Below, piece after piece: positions 25,176 through 33,195 of a DNA stretch of 64,000 nt. The stretch comes from Nocardioidaceae bacterium (GTDB taxonomy: Bacteria > Actinomycetota > Actinomycetes > Propionibacteriales > Nocardioidaceae). Within the stretch, counting starts at the first letter, position 1, and each line of letters starts with the position of its first letter. The notes under the pieces were generated by a model. The model was not told the DNA's origin. It saw only the letters and a list, made by a program, of their open reading frames with translations, and did not search any database. Where the stretch lies: assembly GCA_018672315.1 (NCBI GenBank), contig CP076053.1:2529827-2593826 (forward strand), in the 5' to 3' direction. The position numbers were made by a program, and so were the translations under genes.

Positions 25176-28100
25176 ATGGCAAGCAGCGGCATCAAGCGGG
25201 GACTGGCCAGCACGGCCGTCGCCGCTCTCGCAGTTACCGGCGCACCCATGCTCGCGGGCGTGGCCAACGCCGTCCACGAGACCAAGGTGATCAGCCAGTA
25301 CACCGGCCTCGCCTCCATCAAGAACGATGGTCAGAACACGACGATCCGTCTCGAGGCGGACAGTGCAGCGCAGGCCGGCACTACGACGCGGTTCGAGTAC
25401 CGCATCGCGGCAGCCGCGGGAGCAACCGAGAACCCGTGGCAGACCATTGCCACCGTGGACCGGAACGACGACGGCTTCTTCTCCTTCGAGTGGGCGACCA
25501 CCCTGGTCGGCGTGACCGTCGACCTTCGCGCCGTCGGCATCAGCCCCACCGGTGTCGAGGACCCGAACGCGGAGGTCCGCGAGGACGTCCAGATCGTCGG
25601 ACAGGGCCAGGCCGCTGAGTCGGTCAACCTGAACGAGGCCTCGCAGGCTGGTGTCTTCCAGCAGCCGAACTACGACACCACGGAGAACGGCTTCAACGTC
25701 ATTGTCTCCGGCACCACGTCGGCCACCGGCGGCGACGTGACCGTGTCGCGATACACCGACACCACGTCCACCGGCGAGCCCACCCGTCCCACCGGCGTGC
25801 AGACGGGTGAGCAGGACTTCGCGGTCACGGCCGCTGATGGCGCCACCACCGGAACCTTCAAGGGCGTGTACGACCTCCGTGAGGGCGACGCGCCCTACAA
25901 CTTCGCCGCCCAGGACCCCGACTTCGTTGCCCTCGGCGCCGAGCGCGACTCCGACGACGTGGAGGGCTACACCCTCTACCAGCAGACCATCACCACCGTG
26001 ACCGCCACGGCCAACCGCACCAACGTGCCGATCGGTCAGACCGCGAACGTCACGGTCACCGTGACCGACCAGAACGGCAACCCGATCGCTGGCGCCGAGG
26101 TGCTCGACAGTGGCGCCAACGGGACCACGACCTCGAAGTTCACCAACGCCGACGGCCAGGTGACCTACACGCAGGGCAACGGCACCGAGTTCTACTACGC
26201 GAACGCGACGGACTCGGACCCCTTCGAGGCGACCCGCGGCGACGTGCGCTCGGACAACGTGACCGTCAGCGAGTTCCAGCAGGCCCCGAGCTCGCTGCAG
26301 TTCGTGTCCTCCGACGGCTCGGCCTTCGACTTCGACGAGAACCAGGCCGACGACCTGTACGTGCAGGTCAAGGACCAGAACGGCAACAACCTCAACACCG
26401 ATAGCCAGACGGTCGACTACTACTACGAGTTCACGCCTTTCAGCGCGACCTCGACCACCCGGCGCTTCCCGACCACGGGCACCTTCACGGCCATGGAGAC
26501 CGACAGCGGTCGTTACAACTTGGCCCTGCCGCCCGGTGCCGAGTCCGGCACCTACCGGGTCTTCGCGGACCTTAACGAGCGGCCCGTCACGGGTGGCCAG
26601 GGCATCGCGAACAGTCAGGTCGGCAGCTTCAAGGCCGGTCAGGCGACGCTGTCGTACGACCAGAGCGCACCCGTGCAGTCCACCGCGGGCGGCGAGACCA
26701 CCGTCTCCGGTGAGCTCTCGCTCGAGGACGGCACCGGGTTGCCGGCACGCGGTGTCCAGCTCGACTACGCCGAGGATGCCTCCACCGGTGGCACCGACGC
26801 GCAGAGCGCCGCGTTCAACCAGCCCAACAACGCCGCCGGGCAGCCTCAGGCCGACGCGCGCAGCATCGACCTCACCACCGACGGCAACGGCACCTTCTCC
26901 GCCGTCCTCGACGACCCGGCCGCTCCGGCGAACACCGCCGCCGCGGACGAGACCGGAACGGTCACTGCGTCGACCGAGGACCGCATCACCACCACGACGG
27001 GCAACGAGCCCGACGGTGACCCGAACGCTGCGGACCGGACCCTCCAGGTGCAGTTCCTCGCCAACGGCACCACCCCCGCCACGGTGGTGATCAGCGGCGG
27101 CGATGCCGATGACGAGGTGGCTGGCGAGCTGGAGACCTACACGGTGACCGTGCGCTCCGCCAACGACCCGGCCACTGCGGCGGACGAGTCGCGCCTCCTG
27201 TCCAACCAGCAGGTAACCCTGACCACCACCGACGGGTACTTCACCGACGGTGTGCCGCAGGGTGCCGCGGGCGACGACACCGGTGTGTTCGACAACGACG
27301 GCCAGACCAAGACCGTGACCACCAACGGTGCCGGTCAGGCGACGTTCTCGATCGCGATCGGTCGCGATGAGGGCTTTGACGACGACGGTCAGGTGGACGC
27401 GACGATCACCGCGACGTCCGGCAGCGCGTCTGACACCCAGGCACAGGGCTTCACGTCTGAGAACCCGATTAACGCAGGCGAGATCACCCTCGAGTTCGAC
27501 GACAGCACCTCGGACTCGAGCAACCTGCCGCAGGCTCAGCAGGGTGACCAGGTGAACTTCCTGGTGAAGACCTTCGACCAGTTCGGCAACCGCGTCGGTG
27601 GCGAGCCGTTCTCGATCACGAGCAACAACCCGGACTCAGACGCTTTCGAGCGGACCGGGACGACGGACTACGACGAGCGCTTCGACGCGACCCTCGACTC
27701 GACCTCCGGTGAGGACGAGACGGTCACCGTCAGCTGGACCAACGACCGCAGCACGCTGGCGGCCGATGGAGGGGACGCCGGCACGGCGCCGGACACTCAG
27801 TACCGCAATGCCGAGGAGACGGTGACCGACGCTCTGACGGTCAACTTCTACGCGATCGACTACGCCAACAGCACCTTCACGCTGGAGAACAACACCGGCG
27901 ATCAGGCGACTGTCGGTGAGACGGTTACTGAGACGTACACTGCTCTCGACCAGACCGGTGAGCCGATCGACGACCTGTACGTCGAGTTCTTCCGCAACGG
28001 TCCGGGCAACTCGGAGGACCGTGGCAACGGTGACTTCGATGGCTTCACTGGTGCCGACGGCCAGATCTCGTACGTGTTCACCGGCCAGGCCGCTGGCGAT

Positions 28101-28514
28101 GCGACCGTGACGGCGATCGGCCGGAGCGGACGCAGCATCGACTTCAACGGTGAGGGTGACCCGGGCACGGTCCAGCCGGCATCCCAGGTCAGCGACACGG
28201 TGACCTTCGGTGCCGGTGGCGGTGTCCAGGACCCGACGATCACGCTGAAGGGCCGCAACAACGGCGCCAAGGCGGACCGTCTCCTGGTTCAGGGCCCGCG
28301 CTACACGGCCGGCGGCACGGTCCGTCTCTTCAAGACGGGTCTCAAGAACCGGCCGCGTCAGCTCGTCGCGGTGAAGCAGTCCAACCAGTTCGGCAACGTG
28401 CGCTTCCGCGTGGCCGACCGCAACCGCAAGAAGTTCACCCAGTACCGCGCCTTCCTGGCGCCGTCCGCTGGTGAGTACAACCGCGCGGTGTCGAACCGTC
28501 GTCAGGTCCGCTGA
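25176..28514 (+). CDS. Giant secreted multi-module beta-sandwich protein (P2), paralogue of P1
   Basis: 1112 residues, one more than P1. The first 19 residues of the signal peptide are identical to P1; the next part ends in GVANA. Module order matches P1: GFFSFEW N-terminal domain, Big-1-like GQTANVTVTVTDQNGNPIAG, the AFDFDENQAD module, LSLEDGTGLPARGVQLDY, further Big-1-like domains, and a basic C-terminal domain with LFKTGLKNRPRQ and FGNVRFRVADRN that ends RRQVR. There is no cysteine. The body is diverged in sequence while the ends are nearly the same, as expected for cassette-like exchange or strong constraint at the ends. An in-frame start upstream (25014) is rejected because the duplicated SD and signal peptide begin here. 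Confidence 0.82.
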   Translation: MASSGIKRGLASTAVAALAVTGAPMLAGVANAVHETKVISQYTGLASIKNDGQNTTIRLEADSAAQAGTTTRFEYRIAAAAGATENPWQTIATVDRNDDGFFSFEWATTLVGVTVDLRAVGISPTGVEDPNAEVREDVQIVGQGQAAESVNLNEASQAGVFQQPNYDTTENGFNVIVSGTTSATGGDVTVSRYTDTTSTGEPTRPTGVQTGEQDFAVTAADGATTGTFKGVYDLREGDAPYNFAAQDPDFVALGAERDSDDVEGYTLYQQTITTVTATANRTNVPIGQTANVTVTVTDQNGNPIAGAEVLDSGANGTTTSKFTNADGQVTYTQGNGTEFYYANATDSDPFEATRGDVRSDNVTVSEFQQAPSSLQFVSSDGSAFDFDENQADDLYVQVKDQNGNNLNTDSQTVDYYYEFTPFSATSTTRRFPTTGTFTAMETDSGRYNLALPPGAESGTYRVFADLNERPVTGGQGIANSQVGSFKAGQATLSYDQSAPVQSTAGGETTVSGELSLEDGTGLPARGVQLDYAEDASTGGTDAQSAAFNQPNNAAGQPQADARSIDLTTDGNGTFSAVLDDPAAPANTAAADETGTVTASTEDRITTTTGNEPDGDPNAADRTLQVQFLANGTTPATVVISGGDADDEVAGELETYTVTVRSANDPATAADESRLLSNQQVTLTTTDGYFTDGVPQGAAGDDTGVFDNDGQTKTVTTNGAGQATFSIAIGRDEGFDDDGQVDATITATSGSASDTQAQGFTSENPINAGEITLEFDDSTSDSSNLPQAQQGDQVNFLVKTFDQFGNRVGGEPFSITSNNPDSDAFERTGTTDYDERFDATLDSTSGEDETVTVSWTNDRSTLAADGGDAGTAPDTQYRNAEETVTDALTVNFYAIDYANSTFTLENNTGDQATVGETVTETYTALDQTGEPIDDLYVEFFRNGPGNSEDRGNGDFDGFTGADGQISYVFTGQAAGDATVTAIGRSGRSIDFNGEGDPGTVQPASQVSDTVTFGAGGGVQDPTITLKGRNNGAKADRLLVQGPRYTAGGTVRLFKTGLKNRPRQLVAVKQSNQFGNVRFRVADRNRKKFTQYRAFLAPSAGEYNRAVSNRRQVR

Positions 28515-28528
28515 CCTGACGGCTGCGC

Positions 28529-28592
28529 GGTCAGCGTGAGCTGACCATCCGTCCCAGAGGTGGGGCGGCCCCCGGTTCCGGCCGGGGGCCGC
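28529..28592 (+). terminator. Two hairpins behind P2
   Basis: GGTCAGC (28529-28535) pairs with GCTGACC (28540-28546) around a GTGA loop; behind P1 the same stem has a TTCGC loop. The second stem (28565-28575 with 28582-28592) is the same 11 bp GC hairpin as behind P1. Confidence 0.78.
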
Positions 28593-28710
28593 TTCGCCCA
28601 CCTGGGTCGGCTCCAGTTCCTTGACGGGGGCTGGACCTGCTCAAACTGGGTCCACGATCGCGGCCCGGGGCACCTCGCGACGCCGCTGCCGTGAGGAGTC
28701 CCGGGTCGCT
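28541..28710. repeat. 170 bp direct repeat, copy 2
   Basis: Identical at every base to 23101-23270. It fills nearly half of the only gene-free stretch above 300 bases (28515-28880). Confidence 0.97.
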
Positions 28711-28727
28711 TCCCGTGTCCCACCCAC

Positions 28728-28776
28728 AAGGCCCGGACGCCTCGTCGCTCTCCCGAGCGACAGGCGTCCGGGCCTT
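28728..28776 (+). terminator. Long bulged hairpin terminator
   Basis: AAGGCCCGGACGCCT pairs with AGGCGTCCGGGCCTT, and an inner GTCGCTC/GAGCGAC pair extends the stem to 22 bp with one bulged C and a TCCC loop. It separates the P2 transcript from P3. Confidence 0.8.
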
Positions 28777-28801
28777 CTGGCGTACGCACCAAGGAGGTTC
28801 A

Positions 28802-28846
28802 ATGCCGACGGAACCTCGCGCCCCGCGTACGACGTCTTCCCGATAA
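28802..28846 (+). CDS. Possible 14-residue leader peptide
   Basis: ATG 28802 follows a perfect AAGGAGG by 4 bases and opens MPTEPRAPRTTSSR, stopping at TAA 28846, 34 bases before P3. The strong ribosome binding site is the only reason to list it; the peptide has no recognisable attenuator pattern. It could be a translated leader that controls P3-P5. Confidence 0.35.
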   Translation: MPTEPRAPRTTSSR

Positions 28847-28880
28847 CGCCCACGAAGGGCAGCAAGTCGAGAGGACCCCC

Positions 28881-30128
28881 ATGCCCCGTCGTACGCCCCG
28901 CTTGGTCGCTGCGCTGTCCGCCGCCGCCCTCGTGACCTCACCGCTGTCCTTGACGGCCACCGCCGAGACGTCGGACGACTTCGACCTCTTGCTGTCGTCG
29001 CGCGACGCAGCCGCGTTCGACTTCGCGGAGTACGACGGGCCCGGTTCGTACGACACCTCCGTCGCGGTCGTGAGCCGCAGCGGACGGGGGTTCTCCGATG
29101 AGCGCGCGCCTGACGGGGCCGAGGTCCGCTACTACTGGACCATCAACCCGTTCGACCCCTCGGCCGAAGAGATACGGGTGCCAGACACCGAGGGCTCCTT
29201 CGAGGTCAACGACGACCCCCGATACACCGGCGACGGCGACGCACTCGGCGGTGACATCTTCGACGTGCCGTTCCCGGCACAGCAGGCCGTACCTGGTGTC
29301 CACACCCTCCACGCCACCCTCGTCACGCCCGCTAATGAAGCCGAGACGGCGGCGCAACCGCCGTACGCCGCCATCGACAGCGTCACTGCCGGCAACGCCG
29401 CGCTGACGCTCGACCAGGACGAGCTGGTCGCCGACCTCGAGGAGGTCGTCCGCATCAGCGGCACGCTCGCCCTCGAGGACGGCACCACCCTGCCGCGTCG
29501 ATTCATCAGCCTCGACTACACGCCCGCGACCGACCGTGGCGCCAGGTCCGCGACCTTCCTGCCGTACTCGTACGCGACCCGCCCCCTGCGAGCGCGCACG
29601 AGCACCGGTCGCGTGACCGATCGCGACGGCATCTTCGAGGCCTACCTCGCCGGGAACGAAAGGACGCCGTGCGAGTCCACCGCGGTGGCTGAGTCGGGCA
29701 CCCTGTCCGTCGCTGCCGAGCAGATCCCGGTCGACAGCCCATTCCTCCGGGGCGACCTGCCATGGTCCACGGTGCAGGGGGACTTGTACGCCCCGGGCGA
29801 CCCCGTTCCCACACAGTTTGGCCAGGCCTCGGACGACCCGCCCGCCCCCGTGCACCCCTTGTTGTCGCTACGCGGGCGAAGCAACGGCGCCCAGGACGAC
29901 TTCATGCTCGCCAAGGGCGGTCGCCTCATCGCGGGTGAGGTCGTCCGTCTCTACCGCACGGGACTCGGCCGGGGCCGCCAGCTTGTCGGCCGGGACCGCG
30001 CCGGTTACCGCGGCAACGTCGGATTCACGGTGCCGGACCGCAACGGCCGACGACCCGCCACGTACCGCGCCGTGATGCACGCCGGCGCGGCGTGCACTGT
30101 CCCCTCGAACCGTCAGCGCATCCGATGA
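28881..30128 (+). CDS. Secreted reduced paralogue of P1/P2 (P3)
   Basis: 415 residues. Signal peptide 1 to about 28 (ending ATA). It keeps three modules of P1/P2 in the same order: AAAFDFAEYDG with YYWTINPFDP (about 40-165), ALTLDQDEL with TLALEDGTTLPRRFISLDY (about 170-290), and the C-terminal domain from LLSLRGRSNGAQ to SNRQRIR. All Big-1-like modules between them are missing. The C-terminal domain is less conserved than in P1/P2 and holds a cysteine (AACTVPS). P4 starts on its stop codon (ATGA). Function is unknown; probably wall- or surface-associated. Confidence 0.78.
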   Translation: MPRRTPRLVAALSAAALVTSPLSLTATAETSDDFDLLLSSRDAAAFDFAEYDGPGSYDTSVAVVSRSGRGFSDERAPDGAEVRYYWTINPFDPSAEEIRVPDTEGSFEVNDDPRYTGDGDALGGDIFDVPFPAQQAVPGVHTLHATLVTPANEAETAAQPPYAAIDSVTAGNAALTLDQDELVADLEEVVRISGTLALEDGTTLPRRFISLDYTPATDRGARSATFLPYSYATRPLRARTSTGRVTDRDGIFEAYLAGNERTPCESTAVAESGTLSVAAEQIPVDSPFLRGDLPWSTVQGDLYAPGDPVPTQFGQASDDPPAPVHPLLSLRGRSNGAQDDFMLAKGGRLIAGEVVRLYRTGLGRGRQLVGRDRAGYRGNVGFTVPDRNGRRPATYRAVMHAGAACTVPSNRQRIR

Positions 30129-30493
30129 GGGCGCGCATCGCAACAGCCATCGCCACGGTCGGACTCGTCACCAGCGCATCGGGAGCGTACGCCCTCTCGC
30201 CGTTGCCAACGCCCTACCTGCAGCTGCGGGCAGAGCACAACGGCGCGCGCGCTGACGTCCTCGTTGTGAAAGCACCCCGCTACACCGCGGGCGGCACCAT
30301 CGACCTGTTCCGCACGGCTTCGCCCGGCAAACTGCGCTGGCTGATGGACACCAAGACGTCCAACAAGCACGGCGACGTGCGCTTCCGCGTCAAGGACCGG
30401 AACGGCGCCGAGGCCACCGAGTACCGCGTCGTCCTCCGCGCCGCCGAGGGGGACTACCCACGCTCGGTCTCGAACAAGAGGCGGGTCCGATGA
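30125..30493 (+). CDS. Secreted minimal paralogue: signal peptide plus C-terminal domain (P4)
   Basis: 122 residues. The signal peptide (about 1-24, ending AYA) is followed almost directly by the basic C-terminal domain: LQLRAEHNGARADVLVVKAP, RYTAGGTIDLFRT, TSNKHGDVRFRVKDRNG, and the end SNKRRVR. Nothing else is present, which shows that this domain is a stand-alone folding unit. ATG overlaps the stop of P3. It could compete with or cap the anchoring sites of P1/P2 (inference). Confidence 0.82.
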   Translation: MRARIATAIATVGLVTSASGAYALSPLPTPYLQLRAEHNGARADVLVVKAPRYTAGGTIDLFRTASPGKLRWLMDTKTSNKHGDVRFRVKDRNGAEATEYRVVLRAAEGDYPRSVSNKRRVR

Positions 30494-30512
30494 CTCTCGC
30501 GCTCGAGGTGTG

Positions 30513-31811
30513 ATGAGGGTGGTCCGCGTACGCACCAGGCAACGCTGCGCCGCCGTCGTCGGGGGTCTCGCGCTGGTGTTCGTGCCCGTGGCGGCGTACG
30601 CGCTCGAGACCGAGACCGAAAGCGATACGGCGCCCCGCCTCCTCGATGCGCACTCCGAGGACGGTCTCGCCTTCGACGTCGACGAGTACACCGGCGACAG
30701 CGCGCGCAGCGAGATCACCGTGACCGTCACCGACCTCGCCGGGCAACCCGTCCCCGTCGGCGCGGAGGAGGAGCTGCGGACGTACTGGACCGTCGACCCC
30801 TTCGACGACATCGCCCAGAGCCCTCGCCCGCCGGCTCGCTCCGGCCCCGTGGTCACACACCAGACGGTGCGCGACGTCTCCACGATCGACGTGATCCCAC
30901 CGATCGGAGCACGCGTCAGCGGCGTCTACCGGCTCCACGCCGGCCTCGTCCCGAAGGGCGTACGGGAGGTCGGCCCCGACGCGTACGACGAGGTCCTCGA
31001 GCTCACCATCGGCGAGGCCTCGCTGACGCTCGACCAGTCGCCCCTGGTCATCAGCGACCACAAGGCCGGTCATCCGCCGCCCGCCGCGCGCACCACCGCG
31101 AGCCCCGGCAGCGTCCGCGCCCGCCTCGCGCTCGAGGACGGCACCCCGCTGCCCGGCCGCGACATCGCCCTCAGCTACCGCGCCGACATCCCTGCCCCCT
31201 CGGGGCCGACCGAGGACGCCGGCCGAGCCCCCGATGCGGCCCTCAGCCTGCTCGTCGACCAGTACGACGACCCGACCCCCGGCACCGGCTCCCGCCTGGT
31301 CACCCGCACCACGGGCCCACACGGTCGCATCGCCGCGGACCTCGTCCTCCCAAGCGACACCACGGACCGGCTCGAGACCGGCATCGTCACCCTCGTCGTG
31401 GCCAACGACGACCGCGACGGGGCAGCCCCCGACGGCAACCTCCGTGCACGGTCGCAGCACGTGCACGTCGAGATGTCGTACGGCCGCGACTGCTGCTACC
31501 GCCCACGGCTGGTGGCCCACGACGACCGGGGCAGCGACCACCTCAGCGTCGTGGCCCTTCCACCGCGGGTCGACGGCGGTCGCGTCGAGTTCTCGCGCCG
31601 CGCGCAGGGCGAGCGGGGTGCCTTCCAGCTGGTCGAGCGACGCGCCGTCCGGGAGTCGACGGCCGACATGGGAAAGGCGACGGCCGAGCACAGCCGCACC
31701 GTCCGGTTCCGCGTGAGCGACCGCGACGAGGAGGCGCGTACGGGCTACCGCGTCGTGCTCTTCACCGCGGACGGCGCCATCGACCGCGTCTGGCGTGCAC
31801 GCATCCGCTGA
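30513..31811 (+). CDS. Secreted reduced paralogue (P5)
   Basis: 432 residues. Signal peptide to about residue 30 (ending AYA). It has the same three-module plan as P3: GLAFDVDEYTGD with TYWTVDPFDD, ASLTLDQSPLV with RLALEDGTPLPGRDIALSY, and a diverged C-terminal domain with TVRFRVSDRD, TGYRVVLF and the end RARIR. ATG 30513 is chosen, 8 bases after GAGG; a GTG directly before it (30510) is equivalent. It closes the P3-P4-P5 operon. Confidence 0.76.
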   Translation: MRVVRVRTRQRCAAVVGGLALVFVPVAAYALETETESDTAPRLLDAHSEDGLAFDVDEYTGDSARSEITVTVTDLAGQPVPVGAEEELRTYWTVDPFDDIAQSPRPPARSGPVVTHQTVRDVSTIDVIPPIGARVSGVYRLHAGLVPKGVREVGPDAYDEVLELTIGEASLTLDQSPLVISDHKAGHPPPAARTTASPGSVRARLALEDGTPLPGRDIALSYRADIPAPSGPTEDAGRAPDAALSLLVDQYDDPTPGTGSRLVTRTTGPHGRIAADLVLPSDTTDRLETGIVTLVVANDDRDGAAPDGNLRARSQHVHVEMSYGRDCCYRPRLVAHDDRGSDHLSVVALPPRVDGGRVEFSRRAQGERGAFQLVERRAVRESTADMGKATAEHSRTVRFRVSDRDEEARTGYRVVLFTADGAIDRVWRARIR

Positions 31812-31858
31812 GCCGGAGCCGCCGCGATACCGAGGCCACCGAGTCGTACGGTGAGCCC

Positions 31859-32758
31859 ATGGTCCCACCCGCCGAGCTGCGCGTACGCCCCCTGAGCCCG
31901 GAGGAGTACGCCCTCTGGCACGCCGGTCGCGGCGACGCCCTCGACCTCCCCGCGCGGCCCGGCACCACCGAGGTCGGGGTGCTCGTGTACGCCCGCACCG
32001 GCCCCGTCGCCAACGCCCTGGTGCGCGCCGAGCCCGGCGTACGCCTCACCGCCGAGATCCGCGCACTCGACGTCACCGACGATGCCCTCGCCACCACGGT
32101 CGTCGAGGCGGTCGTGCAGAACTTCACGCGCGGCGGCTACACCCACTTCCGCGCCTGGGCGGGGGAGTCCGCCCTCGCGACGTTCACCACCGCCGGGTTC
32201 GACGTCGTCGGCCGCGACCTGACCCTCGACCTGAGTGGCGACGCCGTCGGTCCCCGGACGCCCAAGGGGCGCTCCCGCTTCTCCCGCAAGCCGTCCGGCG
32301 ACGCGCTCGAGGTGGCCGAGGCGGGGGAGAAGGACGCCGCGTCGTTCCTGGCCTGGTTGACCTCCGCTCGTACGCTCGCCGCGATGCCGCGCACGCCGAA
32401 CCGTGCCGCCCTCCGCGCGATGCGCAGCAGCTCCGGACAGCACTTCCTCACCCTCCGCGAGGGTGATGGCGTCGTCGCCGACGTCTGGGTCAGTGAGGTC
32501 GAGGCCGCGGGGGAGAGCGGCGTGACCGTCCGCGGGGGCGTGCTCCACGCGCTCCGGCTGCGTGGTGGGTTCGACACCTCCGCGCTCGACGGCGTCGACG
32601 CGGCGCTGCGGTCCTGGGCTCGGGACCGCGGCTTCGTACGCCTCGATGCCCACGTGCCCGGCACCGCCGACCAGACCCTCGTCGAGCACGCCCTGGCGCG
32701 AGGCTTCCGCGACGCCGGCACGCAGCTCGAGCGCACCGTCGAGGACCCGGACTCATGA
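31859..32758 (+). CDS. GNAT-like N-acetyltransferase family protein
   Basis: 299 residues with what looks like two acetyltransferase-fold halves. The first half has VRPLSPEEYALWHAG at the N-terminus and FRAWAGESALATFTTAGFDVVGRD. The second half contains VSEVEAAGESGVTVRGGVLHAL and GFVRLDAHVPGTADQTLVEHAL with a C-terminal ARGFRDAGTQLERTV typical of GNAT enzymes. Substrate unknown. Its stop overlaps the start of the Nudix gene (ATGA). Confidence 0.75.
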   Translation: MVPPAELRVRPLSPEEYALWHAGRGDALDLPARPGTTEVGVLVYARTGPVANALVRAEPGVRLTAEIRALDVTDDALATTVVEAVVQNFTRGGYTHFRAWAGESALATFTTAGFDVVGRDLTLDLSGDAVGPRTPKGRSRFSRKPSGDALEVAEAGEKDAASFLAWLTSARTLAAMPRTPNRAALRAMRSSSGQHFLTLREGDGVVADVWVSEVEAAGESGVTVRGGVLHALRLRGGFDTSALDGVDAALRSWARDRGFVRLDAHVPGTADQTLVEHALARGFRDAGTQLERTVEDPDS

Positions 32759-33195
32759 AGGGCACGCCCCGACTCGTCGTGGGCGCCGCCATCGTCCACG
32801 GCGACGGAGACGACAGGCAGGTGCTGGCGGCCCAGCGCACGGACCCGCCCGAGGTCGCCGGGCGCTGGGAGTTCCCCGGCGGCAAGGTCGAGCCCGACGA
32901 GAGCCCGGAGGACGCGGTGGTGCGCGAACTCGCGGAGGAGCTGGACGTGCAGGCCGAGGTGCTGGAGTGGCTGGACGGGGAGGTCCCCGTCAAGGCCGGC
33001 CTGGTGCTGCGCGTCGCGCTCGTACGCCTCGTCTCCGGGGTCCCGGCGCCCCACGAGCACTCAGCGGTGCAGTGGGTGGCAGCCGGACAGCTGCGAGAGG
33101 TCGATTGGCTCGACTCCGACCTGCCCTTCGTCGACCAGTTAGCTACTCGGTGGTCGAGGAGCGAGGCGCCAGCCGAGCCGCGAGACCCCGCATGA
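32755..33195 (+). CDS. Nudix hydrolase, MutT-like
   Basis: 146 residues. The Nudix box reads GGKVEPDESPEDAVVRELAE followed by ELDV, with all glutamates in place; WEFPGGK just before it is typical of 8-oxo-dGTP or nucleotide-pool enzymes. It should act in the cytoplasm on nucleoside diphosphate derivatives. The C-terminal tail TRWSRSEAPAEPRDPA is encoded by a dispersed repeat (33149-33188) and is unlikely to be part of the fold. Both ends overlap neighbours by ATGA. Confidence 0.88.
   Translation: MKGTPRLVVGAAIVHGDGDDRQVLAAQRTDPPEVAGRWEFPGGKVEPDESPEDAVVRELAEELDVQAEVLEWLDGEVPVKAGLVLRVALVRLVSGVPAPHEHSAVQWVAAGQLREVDWLDSDLPFVDQLATRWSRSEAPAEPRDPA
33149..33188. repeat. Dispersed GGTGGTCGAGG repeat inside a gene end
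   Basis: Reads GGTGGTCGAGGAGCGAGG and closes with GCCGCGAGACCCC. It lies in the last codons of the Nudix gene and so lengthens that protein by about 15 residues. Same family as 14899, 15981 and 17810. Confidence 0.85.

Noticed and set aside
23101-28710. 170 bp direct repeats considered as ends of an insertion sequence or integrative element
   Set aside because: No transposase or integrase lies between them, they are direct rather than inverted, and no target duplication is visible. Tandem duplication with conversion fits better.
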